Of a stretch of 64,000 nt of DNA, positions 45,401 through 53,500 are shown piece by piece. Source of the DNA: Chitinophagaceae bacterium. GTDB lineage: Bacteria > Bacteroidota > Bacteroidia > Chitinophagales > Chitinophagaceae. The stretch's first letter is position 1; each line of letters opens with the position of its first letter. Location: positions 1-64,000 of the forward strand of contig CANFKC010000015.1 in assembly GCA_947447265.1 (NCBI GenBank). Direction: 5' to 3'. Under the pieces are notes generated by a model. It ran no database searches, was not told the DNA's origin, and worked only from the letters and a program-made list of their open reading frames with translations. The position numbers and the translations under genes are program-made.

Positions 45401-48400
45401 GGTCCTTCTGCGGTTTGTACAGGAACAACAATTGTTCTTACTGATACCGCTACAACAGGTAGCTGGTCTAGCAGCGCTGTCGGAATTGCTTCAGTTGATG
45501 CAGCCGGTAACGTTTACGGTGTTTCTCCTGGTACTGCAACAATCTCTTATGTAGTGACCAACAGTTGCGGAAGCAGTATTGCTACACACGTAGTTACTGT
45601 TAACCTAACTCCTACTGCTGGAACAATTTTGGGTGCAACTCATCTTTGCCCTGGCGCTACAGTTACACTTACCAACCCATCAGGAACAGCGGGTGGCACA
45701 TGGTCATCAACTGTAACAGGTGTAGCGACAATTGATGCTACTACCGGTGTTCTTCATGGTGTTGCAACAGGCACAACAACTATCTCTTATGTTTATACAT
45801 CTGCCGCTGGTTGCGGAACCGCAGTAGCGACAAGAGTAGATACAGTTGATCTTTCACCTGATGCAGGTACTATTTCAGGTTCATCTTCTGTATGTCTGCA
45901 TGCTGCAATATCATTGTCAGAAACTGTAACAGGTGGCTCTTGGACAACTGCTTCTTCCTCAATTGCAACAGTTGATCCATCTGGTGTTGTAACTGGCAAC
46001 TCAGTTGGCAATACTCTTATTTCATATTCTGTTACCAACAGTTGTGGAACAGATGTTGATACTTTCCGTATTACAGTATTACCATTACCTTCAGGTGGTT
46101 CTTTAACTGGTGCTACTACACTATGCGTATCAGCAACACCTATTACATTTACCGTAACTGGTGGTTTTGGTTCTGGTTCATGGAGCACAAGCGATGCATC
46201 TGTTGCATCAGTTGACGCTACTACCGGTATGATATATGGTGTAAGCGGAGGAACTGCAACAATTACATATACTGCTTCTACTGCATCTTGCGGTTCAGCA
46301 TTCTCTACAAGGTCTATAACTATATTACCATTAGCTGACCCAGGTACAATAACTGGTCCAACTACGGTATGTGTTGGTTCTACAATAACATTAAGTGACG
46401 GTGGTGCAAGCGGTTCTGGTACATGGAGCGGTGGTTCTGGCCACGCAACAGTAGGTACTACTTCTGGTGTTGTTACAGGTGGTTCGGCAGGTGTTGCTGT
46501 TATCAGCTACTCAGTTACCAACTCTTGCGGAACGGTTTCAACAACGTTTGCTGTAACTGTCGATCCATTGGCTGTTGCGGGTACAATTACCGGTAGCTCT
46601 TATGTTTGCCTGGGTAGCACAACAACCCTTGGTACAACTGGTAGCGTAGGTACAGGTGCTTGGTCTACTTCTTCATCTACAGTAGTAACAGTTGATGCAG
46701 GTGGTGTAGTTTCAGGTGTTGGTGTTGGTACGGCTACTATTACTTATACAGCTTCTACCGTTTGTAGCTCTTCAATGACCTACTTAACAATGACTGTTGA
46801 TCCATTGCCATCTGCAGGTACAATCTCTGGTTATACCGGTGCTTTCTGCGCAACCGATACAATTCACTTAACTTCAACTGTTACCGGTGGTAGCTGGACT
46901 TCAGTTATCCCTGCAATTGCAAGCGTAACTGCATCTGGCGATGTAATTGGTGTTGCCGGCGGTTCAGTACGAATCATCTACACAGTTACCAGCGCACATT
47001 GCGGTAGCGATACAACTTCAGTAACAGTTTCTGTCAATCCATTACCTTCAGTTGCATCAATAACAGGAACAACTGACGTATGCCTTGGTTCTAGCATCAC
47101 TTTGTCAGAATCTACAACAGGCGGCACATGGACAACATCAAGCTCAGCTATTGCTTCAATTTCTGCATCTGGAACTTCAGTTACGGTTTATGGTACTTCA
47201 TTAGGTACTGCAACCATTTCTTACAGTGTAACAAACTCATGTGGAACGACAACGGTTACGCAGGCTGTTACGGTTCATGCGCTTCCTAACCCAGGTACAA
47301 TATCTGGTGCAGCTCTAGTTTGTTTAGGTAGTACTACAACCTACACTACTACCGGTACTGGTGGTTCATGGTCATCAAGTGCTTCAGGTATTGCAACTAT
47401 CAATCCAACAACTGGTCTTGTATTTGGCGCTACTGCCGGTACTGCTACTATCACCTATCTTGCGAGCGCTGCATTCTGCGGTACCGCTTATGATACTGCA
47501 GTTATCACAGTACTTGCTCCACCTCGTGCAAGCATCATTACAGGTGCTGACACATTGTGCGAAGGTTCATTTGCGCTATTAACTGATTCTGTATCTGGTG
47601 GTACATGGTCATCAACTGCAAGTTCAATTGCTACAGTAAGCAGCGCTGGTTATGTAAGCGCACTTGCTCCGGGCACTGCAACTATACAGTATACTATTAC
47701 AAACGCATGTGGTACTGATATCAGGTCTCATAACATCTATGTAAGAAGCTTGCCACACGCTGGTACTATCACTGGTTCAAGCAGCCTTTGTATCGGTACT
47801 CCGGTTACATTGAGCGCGAGCATCTCTGGCGGTACATGGCATGCAACTAATACCATTGCAACAGTATCTTCAACAGGTACTGTCCTGGGTACAACAGTTG
47901 CAGGTAACGACACCATCTACTATGTAATTAGCAATGTTTGCGGAACAGATACTTCAATCAAAGTTGTAACCGTTAACCTGTTACCATTCGCTGGTTTAAT
48001 TACCGGAACTCAAACCTTCATTTGCCAGGGCGATAGCATTTTGCTGAACAACGTTGCAGGTGGTGGTTTCTGGACAACTTCAAACGGTGCAGTAGCTAAC
48101 TTCTCGTCTACAACAACAGCAGGTCCTTCTACTGCGAGAGTAGTTGGTCTGGCACCAGGTGTGAGCATTATAACTTACAACTTTGTAAACTATTGCGGAA
48201 CAGCGACAGATACAATGGCTGTAACCGTAAGGCCGCTGAACCATTGCTACGATGGTGTTGAAGAAGAAGTGAAAACAACTGATATCGGCATCTACCCTAA
48301 CCCTGCAGTTTCTGTATTACACATACAGGCACCAATGGTTGTTAATGTAACTGTGGTTAGCCCCGATGGTAAAGTAGTTGTTGATCAGAAAGCAACTACC

Positions 48401-48502
48401 GACATTGATGTAAGCAACCTCGCAAGTGGTTTGTACATGATAATGATCTATGACGAAAACAATGCATTATTGAAAGTGAGCAAATTTATTAAAGCTGACT
48501 AA
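36485..48502 (+). CDS. Giant secreted Ig-like (Big_2) repeat protein with T9SS type A tail, 4,005 residues
   Basis: The protein starts with a signal peptide (about 1-34, ending KQASAQ) and an opening domain (about 35-140) with a cadherin-like fold (TPTGGYSGTDVYAIQVTNG). It then carries 48 tandem Big_2-like repeats of about 75-85 residues (about 145-3,910) and ends in a type A sorting tail (about 3,930-4,005; IGIYPNPAVSVLHIQ to GLYMIMIYDENN). Each repeat follows the plan IxGxxxVCxGSxxTLxDxTxGGxWSSS, AxIASVDxxTGxVTGVxxGTxxIxYxVTNSCGT, so nearly every repeat has one Cys near its start and one near its end. The chain is rich in Ser, Thr, Gly and Val and poor in charged residues. It is likely a long surface filament or adhesin (inference). 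A terminator follows. Confidence 0.93.
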   Translation: MKKTLTLRFTNILSLSTILLTLLLALGSKQASAQAGFTPFGYPAGATQPLVVCQDAIATSIDVPLTVYDPAIGVTETWTVITAPSHGSLSLSSSVATSTGSTVNPSGWTYTPTGGYSGTDVYAIQVTNGTDIDTTTFNVTINPLPTVGPITGTLHECIGLNTTLANTTSGGTWFVSDASIATITSGGTVTGLTAGTVTIIYNVTDGTTGCTNAAFATDTVLTIPSVPAISGATAVCVGSTTTLSDALSGGSWSSSNVARASIDASSGSLTGISAGAVTITYSVTNSCGTGRGTSSINVETGTVAAITPSAAVSVCIGSTVTLADATAGGTWGSVDPSIASVDPTTGVVTGVATGTVTIVYTVTNSCGTHSQTKSIDVITIPAAPPAISGTTSACVGSTTTLSNSVSGGRWSSANTAIASVNPGTGVVTGIGGGTTTITYTVSNTCGSNFITTSFTTNTVPSTPVAIVGPTTLCVGSSTTMTNSSGGGIWTSTNTSVATIDPGTGIVNGLALGTTVISYTRTNSCGSSAAVINDTVTNVPTAPAAIGGATTVCVGATITLTDATSGGTWSSVTTGVATISATGVVRGVSTGSTLISYTVTNFCGTSSATSTITVNDVPTAPGTPSGASSVCVGSTTPFTDGSTGGAWSSSNTAVASIDASGTVYGVSTGTVNISYTLTNGCGSTSSTASLTVTTVPTVAVITGTTAICVGATSTLADVTAGGTWSTGSPSVASISAAGVVTGITAGSSIITYSVTNACGTTNRTTTVTVTAPPSTPAAISGATQVCVGSSTSLTDATSGGAWSTSNAAIASVNGSGSVTGVAVGSATITYTSTNFCGSAFVTQPMSVLIAPAVAAIAGPNSVCNGSTISLTDATAGGTWTTTNAAIASVDASGTVYGVSVGSANISYTITNICGTGARGKTVTVGTIPATPPAIGGPASTCVGVPTTETNATSGGTWTTSNAAIASINSGTGIVAAISGGTVTFTYTVTNACGSNFITRSFTVNTTPVLGAINGTSPMCAGTNVIFTDTTAGGAWSTSNPAIASVNAATGNVTALSVGTCNINYTKANGCGSSSVSFALTVTTVPGLPAAITGSNSVCTSASITLSSTTGGGTWVSGNTAIATVDAGGNVFGVSGGSVNISYTVSNSCGTSAPRTKTITVNTPPVVAAIGGTTTICAGSFTILTDGTSGGVWTSSNTAVASVNSASGRVDAITAGTTTISYTVTNGCGSTSATRTFTVTTVPPTPPAITGTTAVCVSGTTALTDSTTGGAWTTSAAGVASVNAATGVVTGVSGGTATITYTVTNSCGSSFVTTSVTVNTVPAAPAAIAGATQVCAGSTTTFTDATSGGVWSSSLPGVATVDASSGVITGITAGSASTISYTVSNGCGPTSVTKTITVITLPSVAAIGGSTTVCTGSTITLTDATAGGVWSTSDASIASVNATGVVTGVSGSPTGLTAVITYAVTNACGTTNATRTVTVITTPAMPASISGADSFCLGSSTTMSSATSGGVWSSTNTGVATINASGLLTSVALGTTTISYTLTNSCGPTAATKTVKVVTLPVVAAITGPTLECVGSSITLSSATTGGTWISSNPSIATVSTSGVVTGASAGTAVIIYSVTNICGTTIRSVNDTVINGSVSAITGATTVCVGSTTTLSNATASGTWSSSNFTIATVNPSTGAVTGVSGGSVTITYSVTTACGTNTSVHSMTVNVPGVAAIAGPTTVCEASTITLTDATAGGVWTSLSTGVATIDPTTGVVTGVAAGASTIAYTLTNSCGTYQSFYSVTVNPLPHAGTITGPVVVCEAATITLADATTGGTWSSSDVATATVNTTGDVTGVAAGPATISYSVTNSCGTDVAVYPITVNPLPVAGTISGATDVCEASTISLTDAASGGTWTSGSPSVAGVGAATGIVTGISGGTATISYSVSNSCGTAVATYTVTVNPLPFVAPITGVTTVCEAATTTLAEATTGGAWTSSDITVASIDGSGTVYGIAAGTATISYTVVSAFSCSTTVTTSVTVNPLPVAGTISGPTAVCEGATITLTDASAGGSWSTSATGNANVGGSGNVNGITAGADTVYYTVVNGCGTAVASYPITVSPLPNAGTLTASTSIICEGSTVTVSSTITGGSWSTASASVASVDASGVVTGVGGGTTTISYSFTNSCGTDVATFGITVNPLPLAGSISGTPTICEAASILFTESASGGTWSTSATGNATVSVAGLVTGITAGADTVFYTVTNSCGTAVAQSLLTVLPVPHAGSILGGSVVCVGGLLTLSDTATSGTWSSNNIAVATVDASGNVTGVSGGPATISYTVTNSCGTVAATHAITVNPLPVAGVISGPTVVCEGAVITASITGASGTGTWSSSDTSVAKIAATGDITGISTGTAIMSYSVTNSCGTAHDTMLVRVNPLPHAGTITGTPVVCVNANITLGHTGSVGAGTWSSSNTTIATVNAASGLVHGVAAGLDTIKYRVSNSCGVDSVMITLTVNPLPDAGTISGAGFVCATDSITLVDTFGGGAGTWTVTPGTVAILGTGTGVIVGVSAGTAHVTYSVTNSCGTDTATHTVVVRPLPNAGTISGATTVCQGANTILTSSGTAGGTWTSSNTAIASVNASTGNVRGVSGGADTIIYVVTTATCGSDTASFTITVIPTPTAGTIYGPATVCVGNAITLGDTTGTVAGSWSSSAPAVASIDASGNVTGVSGGTATISYTVTTTCGTVRATYTITVIPIPSAGTVSGVSTLCEGSTAVFTDGIAGGTWSSSDTTIARVTTGGVVSGTSAGTATISYTVSNACATVSATATVTITPLPRPGTITPGSFALCQSDSTTLTDTATGGTWSTSASGIASVTTTGVVYALSGGTASISYCKTNSCGTLCATASITVNPLPVAGTITGASTVCEASTTTLTSAAGTTGGTWSSSAATIASVNSSTGVVTGVATGTATISYIVSTATCGADTATFTITVNPLPHTSPISGPSAVCTGTTIVLTDTATTGSWSSSAVGIASVDAAGNVYGVSPGTATISYVVTNSCGSSIATHVVTVNLTPTAGTILGATHLCPGATVTLTNPSGTAGGTWSSTVTGVATIDATTGVLHGVATGTTTISYVYTSAAGCGTAVATRVDTVDLSPDAGTISGSSSVCLHAAISLSETVTGGSWTTASSSIATVDPSGVVTGNSVGNTLISYSVTNSCGTDVDTFRITVLPLPSGGSLTGATTLCVSATPITFTVTGGFGSGSWSTSDASVASVDATTGMIYGVSGGTATITYTASTASCGSAFSTRSITILPLADPGTITGPTTVCVGSTITLSDGGASGSGTWSGGSGHATVGTTSGVVTGGSAGVAVISYSVTNSCGTVSTTFAVTVDPLAVAGTITGSSYVCLGSTTTLGTTGSVGTGAWSTSSSTVVTVDAGGVVSGVGVGTATITYTASTVCSSSMTYLTMTVDPLPSAGTISGYTGAFCATDTIHLTSTVTGGSWTSVIPAIASVTASGDVIGVAGGSVRIIYTVTSAHCGSDTTSVTVSVNPLPSVASITGTTDVCLGSSITLSESTTGGTWTTSSSAIASISASGTSVTVYGTSLGTATISYSVTNSCGTTTVTQAVTVHALPNPGTISGAALVCLGSTTTYTTTGTGGSWSSSASGIATINPTTGLVFGATAGTATITYLASAAFCGTAYDTAVITVLAPPRASIITGADTLCEGSFALLTDSVSGGTWSSTASSIATVSSAGYVSALAPGTATIQYTITNACGTDIRSHNIYVRSLPHAGTITGSSSLCIGTPVTLSASISGGTWHATNTIATVSSTGTVLGTTVAGNDTIYYVISNVCGTDTSIKVVTVNLLPFAGLITGTQTFICQGDSILLNNVAGGGFWTTSNGAVANFSSTTTAGPSTARVVGLAPGVSIITYNFVNYCGTATDTMAVTVRPLNHCYDGVEEEVKTTDIGIYPNPAVSVLHIQAPMVVNVTVVSPDGKVVVDQKATTDIDVSNLASGLYMIMIYDENNALLKVSKFIKAD

Positions 48503-48520
48503 CCAATAACGAATACAATA

Positions 48521-48553
48521 AGAAAGCCGCTCCAAAAGAGCGGCTTTCTTATT
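48521..48553 (+). terminator. Terminator after the giant gene
   Basis: A perfect 12-bp stem, agaaagccgctc (48521-48532) and gagcggctttct (48538-48549), loop caaaa, followed by tatttat. It starts 18 nt after the stop codon. Confidence 0.85.
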
Positions 48554-48690
48554 TATGTCCAATTCCTAGTTATATCTACCTGTTCAATGCAACCAACCCA
48601 ATTTTCAATTACACCCCATTTTTGAAATGTATTTACCTACTATGTTCAATAAGTTTAGCACTCCATTCTACCCGTTTCACTAAGGCCAAT

Positions 48691-48905
48691 AGCCAACAAT
48701 GTGTATAGGCGAAAAGCGGGAAAGGCAGTGGCATGCTCCATAATGCACTCGGTCGCACAGTCGCCACCGACCGGTCAGGAAGTGCATATGTAGCTGGGGC
48801 GTTTTTGGCCGAAACTGTGATATTCAGAACGACCGCAATAGTTAATTCAACCTCTTATACGGGAGAGTGCTTAATATCAATTGAACATCAAAACATCGGC
48901 ATACA
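48691..48905 (+). pseudogene. Remnant of an SBBP-like beta-propeller repeat protein
   Basis: In the frame of the ATG at 48733, with that frame extended upstream, the translation reads AKSGKGSGMLHNALGR, then TVATDRSGSAYVAGAF, then LAETVIFRTTAIVNS. This matches the plan of SBBP-type repeats in Bacteroidota surface proteins (xWAKSxGG..., VATDxSGNxYVxGxF, ...xxTFGxTxLxNS, then a closing strand, here ECLISIEH). The codon where Trp is expected is TAG (48706-48708), and no signal peptide, further repeats or T9SS tail follow. It looks like a single surviving repeat of a decayed gene. The rest of 48554-49132 holds nothing recognised. Confidence 0.45.
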
Positions 48906-49132
48906 TCTCGTTGACTTAGCGCCTTCTTTGCGAACACTCCACACTCTTTGCGTCTAAATCTGCATGCCGAAATTTGTCGTCTGATCTATCTAACTCAAAA
49001 GTAAGACTCTGGTTTCTAGTTTTCCTACATACTGGAAAACGGTATAAGTACTTTTATAATGAAGTAAAAATGATAAGAGAACACGGCAGGTGGTGAACTT
49101 TCTTATACCATCATTCCTAAGGCACCTATAAC

Positions 49133-49948
49133 TTATACATAATTCTTCAACGGAGAATCAGGCTCATTGAGAAAATGCTTATAAACCATTTTGTCAGCAA
49201 TGGCCGGGAACAACTTGTTTAACCACACAGTAAGCTTACCTTGCCTCGTCATCACTATGGTACGCTTTCTGTCTGCAACACCTTTCATTATCCGTTGCGC
49301 ACATTCTTCAGCGCCCATTAACTTACTCTCGTCCAGCGGCGTTTCGCCTTGGGCCGTTCCATTAGCGCCACGGGCAACGTTACGGATGTTAGATGCAATA
49401 AAACCCGGGCACACCCACATCACGTGAACCCCGGTTTGCAACAACTCCGTTCTTAAAGACTCCAGAAAACCCTGCATTGCAAACTTAGAAGCAGAGTAAC
49501 CAGTGCGGCACGGCAGGCCACGATAGCCGGCAATAGAGGAAACACCAGCAATTACACCCTTGCTCTTTTTAACCCACGGCAGCGCATACTTAGTAGTATA
49601 AACAGTTCCCCAGAAATTAATGTCCATAAGTTCCCTGATAACGCTTAGGTCTGCCTCCTCAAAAAGGGCCCGCATGCTTATTCCGGCATTGTTTATAAGT
49701 ACGTCAATCGCCCCCCATTTTGATGTAACTACTTCTATGAAGTTCTTGCAGTCAGCTTCTTTACTAACGTCCGCCTGAACGCATAACAGGTTAGGATATT
49801 TATCACCAAAAAGTTGTTGCAGCTTCTTCTGGTCACGCGAACATACGGCAACTTTAGCTCCTGCATCAAGCGCATTTTCACAAAGGGCCTTCCCGATTCC
49901 CGAAGAACCGCCGGTTATTACAACAACTTTATTTGATAAATATGACAT
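49133..49948 (-). CDS. Short-chain dehydrogenase/reductase (SDR)
   Basis: A 271-residue classical SDR. Residues 8-19 (VITGGSSGIGKA) form the NAD(P)-binding TGxxxGxG motif. The NNAGIS block sits near 87. The catalytic Ser (GVSSIAGYRG) and YSASK motif follow at about 140-160. The end is basic and hydrophobic, as in DHRS7-like SDRs. The substrate cannot be predicted. A TACCTTTG -7 box lies upstream on the minus strand. It stands alone. Confidence 0.9.
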   Translation of the reverse strand: MSYLSNKVVVITGGSSGIGKALCENALDAGAKVAVCSRDQKKLQQLFGDKYPNLLCVQADVSKEADCKNFIEVVTSKWGAIDVLINNAGISMRALFEEADLSVIRELMDINFWGTVYTTKYALPWVKKSKGVIAGVSSIAGYRGLPCRTGYSASKFAMQGFLESLRTELLQTGVHVMWVCPGFIASNIRNVARGANGTAQGETPLDESKLMGAEECAQRIMKGVADRKRTIVMTRQGKLTVWLNKLFPAIADKMVYKHFLNEPDSPLKNYV

Positions 49949-50594
49949 GCTTAGCGTTAGTAAATACGTTTAAAAATCTGCTGCAAAGGTAAAGCCAACA
50001 ACTGACAAAAAGCACCCGTAAAAGGCACTAAAAAAGGAACTAAAATTCAAAAAAATGACACAAAAAACAACCTGCAACCATTCTGTTCACTAACTATAAA
50101 AAAATATATATTGACATTTTCCCGGACAACGCATGAGACAGAAAATAATAAAATGACAAAATTTCCCGCTGCATTTCTCCTTCTATGGACTGTATAAATT
50201 TTCAATTCAATGCTCAAAAAGCAGAATAAATCCCATCTGTTACATCAGGATAATTGCGGAAATAACCTCAAAAAGGGAGCAAGAAAATGCACGAAAACGG
50301 ACTCTTACAGGTGACATAAAAATAAAATAACGGCTTAACTTGTAAAAAATAAATTCTATAACGAGTGAAATATGCCTGAAAATATTTCTATAAGTTAATA
50401 AACGGAAGCAGTATACCAGCAAAATGCTTATACACACCACAAAAATGACTTTTTTTCTATAAAATGTTATTTGTTTTAACAGATTTGCTTAAATTTACAA
50501 GTTAGATATTAGAAAATAATAGAAACTAAATTAACAGAATTTAATAGCATCAACTAACCACCCTTTTTTTATAAAATTCTCAATTCAGCCAAGT
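49949..50594. other. Intergenic region, about 650 bp, strongly AT-rich
   Basis: It contains the SDR promoter box TACCTTTG (minus, 49984-49991). The rest is AT-rich upstream DNA of the gliding-associated gene, with many A and T runs. A 66-codon minus frame (50240-50440) is not convincing. Nothing else was recognised. Confidence 0.5.
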
Positions 50595-53500
50595 ATGAAT
50601 TTATTTTACAACTCTTTGAAAAAACGCACTTTAAGCCTGGTTTTTACGATTGTGTTTCTATTCATTAGTCTTGGGAGTTTTGCCAGCCATATTGTAGGTG
50701 CCGATCTTTTTTACACCTATGTAAGTGGAAGCACTTATAAAATAACTTTTGTTGCATATGGCGATTGCGGACCTGCCAGTGCTTCAATTTTTGCACAGTT
50801 ACCTAATGCACGCCCGCAAATTTGTATTTATGACGCAGGCACATACGTAGCTACTGTAAATTTAAAAATTGATACCCCTACCAATCCATACACGGGAAAG
50901 GAAATCACTCCTGTATGCCCGGCTGATTCTACGTCAACGCAATGTACAAATACCTCTTTTTCTATCCCTGGCATCAAAAAATTTGTATACACCGGCACCT
51001 ATACTTTACCCCGCACCTCACACTTCTGGAGGTTCATATTTGACGGTGGCATGGGTGCCACAGGTGCAGGAAGGGCTGCGGCAATTACGAACATAACTGC
51101 CGGCAGCGTAATACAGCTTATTGACTCGCTCGATAATACTTACCACAATAATTCAAGCCCTGCGCTAACAATTGTACCAACCCCATTCTTCTGCTTGAAT
51201 AACAACGACAGTTACAACCCCGGTGCTGTCGACCCTGAAAGTGACAGTATGCGTTTCAATCTTGTTCCTGGCACAATGGGATCAAGTTCTTGCGGCTCTA
51301 TCGGAGGTTCTGTTACCTATACCGGTGGTTACACAGCTACAAATCCTTTACAGGTATCGGCCGGTACAATGGTATTTAATAATGCGACCGGTCAACTCAA
51401 CTTCTTCCCTAACGCCTTGCAGCGATCGCTCGTAGTTTACAACATAACCGAATATAGAAACGATACCTTCATAGGCACAAGCCAACGAGAAATGACCTTC
51501 CTGGTGCTGACGTGTACTACACCACCTCCAACCGGTTCATTTACAAGCGCATCTGCCGGTACAGTTATTGACAGTGCACACTTTTCGGTTTGTTCTGGCA
51601 CAGGTGCGTATACAGTTACGCTCACACCAAGAGAAGCCGATACAACACACTTAATTTATGTAACAGCTTCAGGTTTACCAGCCGGTGCAACATTTACAAC
51701 TGTAAATGACAGCACCAACCACCCGGTTTGCACATTTTCGTGGACCACAACTGGCGTAACTCCTGGCAGTTATACATTCTTCGTTACGTTTAAAGACAAC
51801 AGTTGCCCTATTAACGGGGTTCGAACCAATTCTTATACCATAGTTGTGGCTCCCCTACCAACTGTAGATGGCGGTCCCGCGGTTACTATCTGCGACGGCT
51901 CTAGTACAGTATTGACGGGAAGTGGTGCCTTTACCTATACCTGGTCTCCCGGAACTGGCCTTTCCTGCACTGCTTGCACCTCGCCTACCGCCAGCCCTTC
52001 GGTTACTACTTTGTATACTGTTACAGGAACTTCGGCAGCAGGATGCGTGAATACCGATACAGTAACCGTATTCGTTAATCCGCGGCCTGATACCATTGCA
52101 GGAACATCACCTATTTGCGCTGGTTCTACAACCACGCTGACAGATGCCACAACAGGTGGAACCTGGACTACCAGTAATGCAGGTGTAGCTTCAGTGGGCT
52201 CAGCTTCAGGCCTGGTTACAGGAGTATCGGCAGGTACTGCAACAATTACTTACACCTTAACAGCGACTGGATGCTACCGTACCATGAGCTTTACTGTGAA
52301 CCCGATGCCAACCGCAATTGGCGGCCCAACTTCGGTTTGCCTTAATGCAACCATTACCGAAACGGACGGCGTTGCCGGCGGAACATGGACAACCAGCAAT
52401 GCTGCAATTGCTTCTATTGCAGCAGCAACCGGCGTTGTTTATGGCGTTGCCGTGGGCACAGCTACAATTACTTATACATTACCTGGCGGCTGCTTCGTAA
52501 CCCGCGGCATTACAGTAAATCCTTTACCATCTGTAATTACGGGAACGACGGTATTATGCGCGGGCACTACGGTTACTTTAGCTGATTCTGTTGCAGGTGG
52601 TACCTGGTCAACAAGTAGTTCAGCAATTGCCTCAGTAAACAGCTCAACCGGAGTTGTTTATGGCACAGCCGGAGGAACTGCAACTATTACATATACCATA
52701 CCCACTGGTTGTTACATGACCATAAGTGTTACGGTTAACCCATTGCCATCAGGCATAAGCGGCACGCCGTACGTGTGCGTAGGTTCTACCACTACCCTTT
52801 CCGATGCAACTGCAGGAGGAAGCTGGTCTTCATCCAACACCGCTGTTGCATCTATCGACGCTTCAACCGGCATCGTATACGGCATTACTGCCGGAACAGC
52901 TACTATGACCTATACCTTGCCTACCGGCTGCTATCGTACATTGGGTATTACTGTGTATCCTTTGCCTTCTGTAATTACAGGGCCAAGCGTAGTATGCGTT
53001 GGCGCAACTATTACCTTGTCTGATTCTTTATCAGGCGGCTTGTGGTCTACCGCCAGTGCGGGTATTGCTTCTGTTTCTGCAACATCAGGTGTCGTAACAG
53101 GCGTTGCTGCAGGTACCGTAACTATTACCTATCGAATTTCAGTATCATCCTGCTATGCAACTACCACTATTACCGTGAATCCTTTACCGGTTGCAGGTAC
53201 CATTGGTGGTCCTACAAGTGTTTGCGTGAGTGATACCATCACCCTTACCGAAACAGTTACGGGCGGCACGTGGAGCAGCACCAGCACTAGTATTGCATCC
53301 GTATCATCTACAGGAGATGTATACGGCATTTCTGCGGGCACTGACACAATAAAATATTCTGTAACCAATTCTTGTGGTACCGCTGTTGCTACCTATTTAG
53401 TAACCGTTATTGCTTTCCCAACTGCGGGCACAATTACCGGACCGACAAATGTTTGTGAAAATGCTTCTGTAACATTCGTTGACGCTATTACCGGCGGCGG

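Noticed and set aside
36900-48300. Regular repeats of about 250 bp that might suggest a CRISPR-like or satellite array
   Set aside because: They lie within one open frame and encode Ig-like domains. Repeats differ at most codons and no short identical repeats with unique spacers occur.
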